Shown: one piece after another, positions 59,545 through 64,000 of the stretch
Position numbering within the stretch: position 1 is the first letter of the stretch
Layout: the number at the start of each line of letters is the position of its first letter
Assembly: GCA_028287305.1 (NCBI GenBank)
Contig: JAQBPX010000019.1
Location: forward strand, 62,001 to 126,000
Length of the DNA: 64,000 bases
DNA from: Gemmatimonadota bacterium
Lineage (GTDB): Bacteria; Gemmatimonadota; Gemmatimonadetes; Gemmatimonadales; Gemmatimonadaceae
Reading direction: 5' to 3'
The notes under the pieces: model-generated
What the model was told of the DNA's origin: nothing
Database searches by the model: none
Seen by the model: only the letters and a program-made list of their open reading frames with translations
Translations under genes and position numbers: made by a program

Positions 59545-60680
59545 CGGGACCTCCACAGGGCGAGTGCAAGGCACCCGGCACACCAGAGCAGCGAGGAGCC
59601 GAGCACGACGGGATCGCTGGCCTCCGTGGCATGCTCGGGCTTGAGCACCGCGTCGCGCCACGCGCTCACCAGCGCCGGTTGCGGCATTCCCGCCGCGGCG
59701 GCGAGGCGCGAGCCGATGTCGCCGGTGTCGGTGGCCAGCCGGTCGAAGGCGCCCGGGCCCCCGCGATCGAGCGCAAAGCGCAGCAGCGACATGCGGAGGA
59801 TCGAGGGAATGCCTTCGTCACTCATCTCCGACTCGTGCGCGCGCAGCAGCTCCAGGCACCGTGCATCGTCGGCCCGGTCGACGCAGGCATCGAAGGTGGC
59901 CGCCTGCGACCCTCGCCTCCAGGCCCATCCCCGGCGCATCACGAGCTCGCGACGCTGCGCGGCCGAATACCACTCGGTGATCCGGTCTCGCGTCGGCGCG
60001 AGCGCCAGCCCCTTCTCGCATGCCGTCACGGAGCCGGCGGTGCACTGCATCCCCACGTCGGTGCCCGCGCCCACGAGCTGGGATCGCATGTTGTCGGGGT
60101 TGCCGATGTCGGCAGTGGACCAGGGGATGTCACGCTTCGCCCAGTCGCGAAGCGGCTGGTCGAGCGACGCGGTGATGTCGTGCGCGCCATGGTTGCGCAG
60201 CCGCGTGCTGACCGCCTGCAAGGTGCCGTACTCGCTCGACTCGCGCGTGACGTGTTGCGCCGTGTCCACCGACCACATGGTGAGCACGGGAGAGCCGTAG
60301 TACCGCTCGCGCGCTGAAGTGTCGATGCCCACGGCGAAGCGCGTGTTGCGAAGCACGGCCGTGCGCGCGCCGAAGGCGCGCGTGAGGTCGCTGTCCGCCT
60401 GCTGGGCGGCGCGCCGCACCAGCTCCTGCACCTGTGGATTGACCAGGAGCGTGAGGTGCGGCGTGGACACGCTGTCCGTGGGCAGCACCGCACGCAGCGC
60501 GCGGACGGAGTCGGCGGCATGTCGCGCCGCCGCCAGCCGCGGCCTCAGCGAGTCGAGGCGCGCGCGATACACCGACGCCTGGCCATGCAGCGCCGTGGGC
60601 AGGGACAGCAGCAGCACGGTCGCGCCCGTGAGCGCCGGTCGCACCATGCGCTCCAGTCGCGCGATGGCTTCGTCAGACAT
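59535..60680 (-). CDS. membrane-anchored hypothetical protein of the ABC operon
   Basis: A 381-residue protein with a hydrophobic segment near the N-terminus (ALTGATVLLLSLPTAL) and one at the C-terminus (VVLGSSLLWCAGCLALALW). The large middle part carries four Cys in two places (MQCTAGSVTACEKG; DACVDRADDARCLELL) that could form disulfides if periplasmic. No catalytic motif is recognised. It shares layout with the next protein, both having helices at each end, and both are co-transcribed with an ABC transporter, so they may form an accessory complex. Confidence 0.75.
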   Translation of the reverse strand: MSDEAIARLERMVRPALTGATVLLLSLPTALHGQASVYRARLDSLRPRLAAARHAADSVRALRAVLPTDSVSTPHLTLLVNPQVQELVRRAAQQADSDLTRAFGARTAVLRNTRFAVGIDTSARERYYGSPVLTMWSVDTAQHVTRESSEYGTLQAVSTRLRNHGAHDITASLDQPLRDWAKRDIPWSTADIGNPDNMRSQLVGAGTDVGMQCTAGSVTACEKGLALAPTRDRITEWYSAAQRRELVMRRGWAWRRGSQAATFDACVDRADDARCLELLRAHESEMSDEGIPSILRMSLLRFALDRGGPGAFDRLATDTGDIGSRLAAAAGMPQPALVSAWRDAVLKPEHATEASDPVVLGSSLLWCAGCLALALWRSRWS

Positions 60681-61314
60681 CGAGCAGCATCCAGCGGCCG
60701 GTGAACGCCGCGAGCAGCCCCGGCTTCGCGAACACCACGTCCATGATGTGGCTCGTGAGGCTGTAATCCAGCCCGGCGGAGTTCAGCAGGATGTCCGCGA
60801 CCACGATCGCGACCATCGCGCTCAGCACGTACGCCGCCATGCGCGCCGAGCTGGACGCCACCAGGAAGAACACGGAGAAGCCCACGAGCGAGGCGAGCAT
60901 GAAGCGCAGCGCCAGCGCGCCGATGTACGTGTGCAGCCCCACGGGGACTACGCCATTGCGCGTCGCGAGGAACGCGCTCACGAGCAGCGCGAGCGTGGGC
61001 ACGACCGTCATCATCGCGCCGGCGGCGTAGCGGTTGAGCACGAAGCGCCAGCGCGGCAGCGGAAGCGCCAGGGCATAGACGTGCCGGCCGCGATGGTCCG
61101 AGCTCCACGCGGCGAGGGCCAGGAAGAGTCCCACCAGGCCCGCGAGCGCGGCGTACGCCACGGCCCATTGCTGCATGGTGGCCATCACGTAGCGCGGGTC
61201 GCTCGCCTCGAGCAGGCGCACGGACAGGAGCGGGATCGCGAACGCGAGCACCGTGAGGAGCGCGATCGGCAGGCGGGCCCAGCGCCACTGTGCCCGCAGC
61301 ATGGCGGCGAACAT
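60673..61314 (-). CDS. ABC transporter permease
   Basis: A 213-residue integral membrane protein with about six hydrophobic helices (LPIALLTVLAFAIPLLSV, YAALAGLVGLFLALAAW, MMTVVPTLALLVSAFLA, LRFMLASLVGFSVFFLVA, YVLSAMVAIVVADILL). It is the membrane partner of the ATPase encoded directly before it (adjacent, no gap). It overlaps the next gene by eight bases. The substrate is unknown; YtrA-linked ABC systems often respond to wall-active peptides. Confidence 0.88.
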   Translation of the reverse strand: MFAAMLRAQWRWARLPIALLTVLAFAIPLLSVRLLEASDPRYVMATMQQWAVAYAALAGLVGLFLALAAWSSDHRGRHVYALALPLPRWRFVLNRYAAGAMMTVVPTLALLVSAFLATRNGVVPVGLHTYIGALALRFMLASLVGFSVFFLVASSSARMAAYVLSAMVAIVVADILLNSAGLDYSLTSHIMDVVFAKPGLLAAFTGRWMLLDV

Positions 61315-62241
61315 TTATCGAGCTCCGTTGGAAGGTTCACCTGCCGGCGCGCGGAACGACCGCAGGAGCTCGACGAATCCTTCCTCGAGGTCCAGGTCCA
61401 TCACTTCGCGCACGCTCACCCCCTGCGCCTCGACGGCCGCGGCCATTTCCGGCTTCCACCCGCGCACCAGCCACTGCTCGCCGCGCGCATCGCCCTCGTG
61501 CCGCGCCAGCACCGCGAACGGCGCGGACTTCCATGCGTCGCTCCCCCGCGCGCCCGGCACCACGCGCAGCCGCTTGATCCCGGCGCGAAACTCCTCCATG
61601 GGCAGCTCGGCGATCAGGCGCCCGCGATCCATCACGCCGATCCAGTCGCAGATGCGCTCGAGCTCGTGCACCAGGTGGCTGGAGATGAACACGGTGGCGC
61701 CGCTGCTCGAGACGTAGTCGAGCAGCGCCTCCAGCACGTCGCGACGCACCACGGGGTCGAGCCCGTCGGTCGGCTCGTCGAGCGCGAGCAGGCGCGGCCG
61801 CTGCGCGAGCGCGAGCAGCATCATCAGCTTGCCGGTCTCTCCCTTGGAGAGCGCCGCGACCTTGCGATCGCCTGGCAGCTCGAAGCGGGCCGCGAGGTCA
61901 CGCGCGTGCGCCTCGTCCCACGTCGCGAAGAACGCTGCGTGGTACGCGATCGACTCCCCGATGGTGAAGGTGGGATAGAGGTGCGGGCGCTCGGGCACGT
62001 AGCCCACCTTGGCCAGCGCTTCCACGTAGCCCTGGGGCATCGGGTGGCCGAGCAGCGTGATGTCGCCGGCGTCCTGCCTGAGAAGGCCGAGGAGCAGGCG
62101 CATGGTGGTGGTCTTTCCGGCGCCGTTGGGTCCGAGGAAGCCGTAGACGGCGCCCTCCGGCACGTGCAGGCTCACGTCGCGGATCTCGAAGGACTTCCCC
62201 GCTCGATAGCGCAGCCCGCTGGTCTCGATGGCGTTGCTCAT
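61315..62241 (-). CDS. ABC transporter ATP-binding protein
   Basis: A 308-residue ATPase: Walker A GPNGAGKTT (37-45), Q-loop region GYVPERPHLYPTFT, a divergent signature LSKGETGKLMM in place of LSGGQ, Walker B LLALDEPTDGLDP and switch His in FISSHLVHELE. The last 80 residues are an extra domain as in YtrB/CcmA-like exporters. It overlaps the GntR gene by four bases and lies head-to-tail with the permease. Confidence 0.94.
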   Translation of the reverse strand: MSNAIETSGLRYRAGKSFEIRDVSLHVPEGAVYGFLGPNGAGKTTTMRLLLGLLRQDAGDITLLGHPMPQGYVEALAKVGYVPERPHLYPTFTIGESIAYHAAFFATWDEAHARDLAARFELPGDRKVAALSKGETGKLMMLLALAQRPRLLALDEPTDGLDPVVRRDVLEALLDYVSSSGATVFISSHLVHELERICDWIGVMDRGRLIAELPMEEFRAGIKRLRVVPGARGSDAWKSAPFAVLARHEGDARGEQWLVRGWKPEMAAAVEAQGVSVREVMDLDLEEGFVELLRSFRAPAGEPSNGAR

Positions 62242-62621
62242 CGGCCGCTGCCCCGCGCGATCTCGTCCTGGAGCGCCTCGTGGATCTCGGCGGCCGACAG
62301 TCCCACGCGGGCGCCGTCGGCAAGCATGTCACGCACGAGGCGACGGGCCGCGGCGCGGCGCTCCTGCGCCTTCCGTTCGCCGGCAATTTCCAGCACGGTG
62401 GTGCCCGCTCCCTGTCGCGTCGCCACGAGTCCCTCCCCCTCGAGTTCCCGGTATGCCTGCACGACCGTCGCCGGGTTCACCCGGAGCTGCGCGGCCAGCT
62501 GCCGCACCGACGGGAGCGATGCCCCGCCCGCCAGCTCGCCCGCCGCGATCGCCATGCGAATGCGCGTGGAGATCTGGGCGTAGAGCGGGGTGGGACTTCG
62601 TGGATCGAGCCGATCGAACAT
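62238..62621 (-). CDS. GntR-family regulator (YtrA type)
   Basis: A 127-residue regulator with the GntR winged helix (PLYAQISTRIRMAIAAGEL, then LPSVRQLAAQLRVNPATVVQAYRELEGEG) and a short helical C-terminus without a large effector domain, the hallmark of the YtrA subfamily. Such proteins repress their own ABC transporter operon. It is the first gene of a five-gene unit (regulator, ATPase, permease and two membrane-anchored proteins) down to 58333. Confidence 0.92.
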   Translation of the reverse strand: MFDRLDPRSPTPLYAQISTRIRMAIAAGELAGGASLPSVRQLAAQLRVNPATVVQAYRELEGEGLVATRQGAGTTVLEIAGERKAQERRAAARRLVRDMLADGARVGLSAAEIHEALQDEIARGSGR

Positions 62622-62631
62622 TGGTCTCAGG

Positions 62632-62651
62632 TGTGTTATTGTTGTGATACA
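62632..62651. promoter_or_regulatory. possible GntR operator/promoter region
   Basis: The only AT-rich stretch upstream of the GntR gene contains an imperfect inverted repeat, TGTGTTATTGTTGTGATACA (five of eight arm positions pair), starting 10 bases before the ATG. YtrA-type regulators bind such sites near their own start. Confidence 0.3.
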
Positions 62652-62729
62652 GTAGGACTGTGGGGGCGTCGGTGTCAAGAGGGAGTGTCGGTTGGGGGGG
62701 ACACTCCACTCAACAGTGCCATGGCCTGC

Positions 62730-62958
62730 GGGACCGCGGGACCGCAGGACCGCAGGCCCGCGGGATCGCAGGACCGCAGGCCCGCGCGCCAACAGGCCCG
62801 CAGGCCCGCAGGCCCGCAGGCTCGAGCAGCGAGAAGGAAGCGCTGCGCGCCTCGTCATTCGTTTGTCCGTCCACATGGAACGGATGACGAAGCAGCGGCC
62901 GCAGGCCGCCGCGTACCCTGTCAGTGCTGTAGCCCGCGGGCCTGCGGGCCTGCGGGCC
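62730..62958. repeat. GC-rich 8-bp tandem array and 20-bp inverted repeat
   Basis: Degenerate units of GGACCGCA type (62730-62790) lead into three exact GGCCCGCA units (62795-62818). A 20-bp segment of these (62795-62814) is repeated in exact inverse orientation at 62939-62958. The 400-base gap 62622-63025 holds no gene I can support; open frames in it are repeat-driven. Confidence 0.85.
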
Positions 62959-62996
62959 AGCCGCCGCCGTTCTCCCGCGGAGTAGCGAGGCCCGAA

Positions 62997-63020
62997 GGCC
63001 GGACGGCCGGACGGCCGGAC
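62997..63020. repeat. 8-bp tandem repeat (GGCCGGAC), three copies
   Basis: Three exact GGCCGGAC units lie directly before the stop codon of the GNAT gene. This is the same 8-bp period as the arrays at 7063 and 62795 but with a different unit. Confidence 0.85.
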
Positions 63021-63025
63021 CGCCG

Positions 63026-63547
63026 TTAAGCCGCCGCCCGCAGCCCCGGCACCGGCAGGTTCCGCGCGTAGCAGATCTCATTGCACGCAAACCGCCGCGT
63101 GCACGACAGGCAGTCGCGTCGGATCTTCTCCGGGTAACGCGCGCGATCCACGCGCGAGTAGCCGATCGCCTCGAAGAACTCCGGCTGCAGCGTGAGCGCG
63201 AACACGTCGTAGATCCCGCGCTTGATCGCGAGGCGCTCCACCTGCTCCACGATCTTGCGCCCCAGCCCGAGTCCCTGCGCCTCGCGCGCCACGGCGATCG
63301 CCGCCACCTCCGCCACGCTCGGCGAATACTCCTTGAGCGCGCCGCAGGCCAGGATGTTGTTGCGCTCGTCCACCGCCACCACGTAGTCGTCGATCGCCAT
63401 CCCGATCACCTCGGGCGAGCGCGCGAGCATCAGCTTCTCGCCCGCAAAGGTGTTGTTGAGCGCGGAGATCGCCGCCGCCTCGTGCGCCCTGGCGGAGCGC
63501 AGCACCACGCGCGGTGCCACGAGCCGCGGCGTCATGTTCGGCGTCAT
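63026..63547 (-). CDS. GNAT acetyltransferase, probable short N-acetylglutamate synthase
   Basis: A 173-residue GNAT protein with the acetyl-CoA loop REAQGLGLGRKIVEQVE, preceded by VAEVAAIAVA. The C-terminus holds a Cys cluster, DCLSCTRRFACNEIC, similar to the DC-x2-C end seen in short ArgA-type N-acetylglutamate synthases. It would make N-acetylglutamate from glutamate and acetyl-CoA, the first step of arginine synthesis. The neighbour is an acetylornithine aminotransferase, whose TGA overlaps this gene's ATG by one base (TGATG), which supports the assignment. Confidence 0.82.
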   Translation of the reverse strand: MTPNMTPRLVAPRVVLRSARAHEAAAISALNNTFAGEKLMLARSPEVIGMAIDDYVVAVDERNNILACGALKEYSPSVAEVAAIAVAREAQGLGLGRKIVEQVERLAIKRGIYDVFALTLQPEFFEAIGYSRVDRARYPEKIRRDCLSCTRRFACNEICYARNLPVPGLRAAA

Positions 63548-64000
63548 CAGAGCACTTCCTCCAGGATGGCAATGCCGCGCGCCAGCTCGTCGCGCGTCGC
63601 GACGAGCGGCGGCAGCAGCCGCAGCGTGTACTCGCCGGCGGTGCACGTGAGCAGCCCGTTCGCCAGCGCCTCGCTCACCACGTGCCCGGCCGTGCCCATG
63701 ATGTCGAGCCCCCACATGTACCCCATGCCGCGCACCTGGCGGATGCGTCCCGTGCGGCTCGCGAGCTCGCGCAGCTGCTCGCCGAACCACGCGCCATTCT
63801 CCGTGACCTGCGCGAGCAGCGCCGGATCGGACAGGCGCCCGAACACGTGCTGCGCCACCGAGGCCACGAAGGGGCCACCGCCGAAGGTCGTGCCGTGATC
63901 GCCCGGCTTGATCGTCTGCGCAATCTCCTCGGTGAGGAGGATCGCGCCCATCGGCAGCCCGCCCGCGATCGGCTTCGCCAGCGTCATCATGTCCGGCGTC
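63547..64000 (-). CDS. argD: acetylornithine aminotransferase-like PLP enzyme, 5' end outside window
   Basis: The C-terminal 150 residues of a class III aminotransferase. The PLP Lys lies in TLAKPIAGGLPMGA, followed by HGTTFGGGPFVASVA (phosphate-binding Thr), then RQVRGMGYMWGLDI and LRLLPPLVATRDEL. Together with the adjacent N-acetylglutamate synthase-like gene, this fits ArgD, converting N-acetylglutamate semialdehyde to N-acetylornithine. Other class III enzymes (ornithine, 4-aminobutyrate) share these motifs, so the symbol is probable, not certain. The frame is open through base 64000. Confidence 0.85.
   Translation of the reverse strand, partial: TPDMMTLAKPIAGGLPMGAILLTEEIAQTIKPGDHGTTFGGGPFVASVAQHVFGRLSDPALLAQVTENGAWFGEQLRELASRTGRIRQVRGMGYMWGLDIMGTAGHVVSEALANGLLTCTAGEYTLRLLPPLVATRDELARGIAILEEVL

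Noticed and set aside
62622-63025. Short coding frames in the repeat-rich gap, on both strands
   Set aside because: The translated text is made of repeat-derived low-complexity words (for example AGPQARRPAG), with no ribosome binding sites.
1-64000. tRNA, rRNA or insertion-sequence features
   Set aside because: No cloverleaf with CCA-type ends, no rRNA core sequence, and no transposase with terminal repeats were recognised on either strand by eye; a covariance-model search would be needed to exclude small RNAs.

Overview
The window is a continuous, very GC-rich bacterial chromosome segment with dense, mostly overlapping genes. Gene content (YtrA-type GntR/ABC operon, NtrC-type regulators, a chromosomal RPA-type initiator gene, M28 and S41 peptidases, PD40 beta-propeller lipoprotein, Lys/Ala-rich histone-H1-like proteins, Wza/Wzc-type capsule machinery) suggests a diderm, most likely a member of the Gemmatimonadota. 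The phylum assignment is inference from gene repertoire, not from a marker gene. No rRNA, tRNA, insertion sequence or CRISPR array was recognised.

Layout. 1-2 kb: 3' two thirds of an RND efflux pump. 2-3 kb: a small ORF coupled to an acidic/Lys-rich histone-like protein. 3-6.4 kb: sensor kinase, sigma-54 activator and a single-domain response regulator, the last preceded by a -24/-12 promoter and two palindromic sites. 6.5-13.3 kb: MerR-like regulator, phospholipase-D-like protein, SDR, RPA-type initiator, S41 protease and PD40 lipoprotein. 13.3-44.1 kb: a large exopolysaccharide locus. It opens on the plus strand with GDP-fucose synthase and a WecA/MraY-type initiating transferase. A complete lasso-peptide gene set follows (B1, B2, cyclase, precursor, HPrK-like kinase, PRMT-like methyltransferase, nucleotidyltransferase; 16.0-22.0 kb). 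A convergent 17-gene minus-strand operon (41.5 down to 22.0 kb) carries 12 glycosyltransferases or methyltransferase-coupled sugar enzymes plus other methyltransferases, an O-antigen polymerase-like membrane protein, and a Wzz/Wzc tyrosine autokinase at its end. The locus closes with two surface or secreted proteins and a Wza-like export protein.

44.2-64 kb holds housekeeping and regulatory genes: YggX-like protein, GH3 hexosaminidase, NrtR-type regulator, cold-shock protein, YhaM-like exonuclease, a second histone-H1-like protein, alpha/beta hydrolase, MoeB-rhodanese fusion, Crp-family regulator divergent from an [FeFe]-hydrogenase-like Fe-S protein, M28 peptidase, Smr-like protein, a GntR/ABC transporter operon with two membrane-anchored unknown proteins, and the start of arginine biosynthesis (N-acetylglutamate synthase-like GNAT and acetylornithine aminotransferase).

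The most interesting system is the lasso-peptide cluster embedded in the polysaccharide locus. The 50-residue precursor has the full leader motif and a predicted 18-residue core with a Ser1-Asp9 ring. It is accompanied by a kinase and by a PRMT-fold methyltransferase that has lost the arginine-methyltransferase double-E residues. No dedicated exporter is present in the window.
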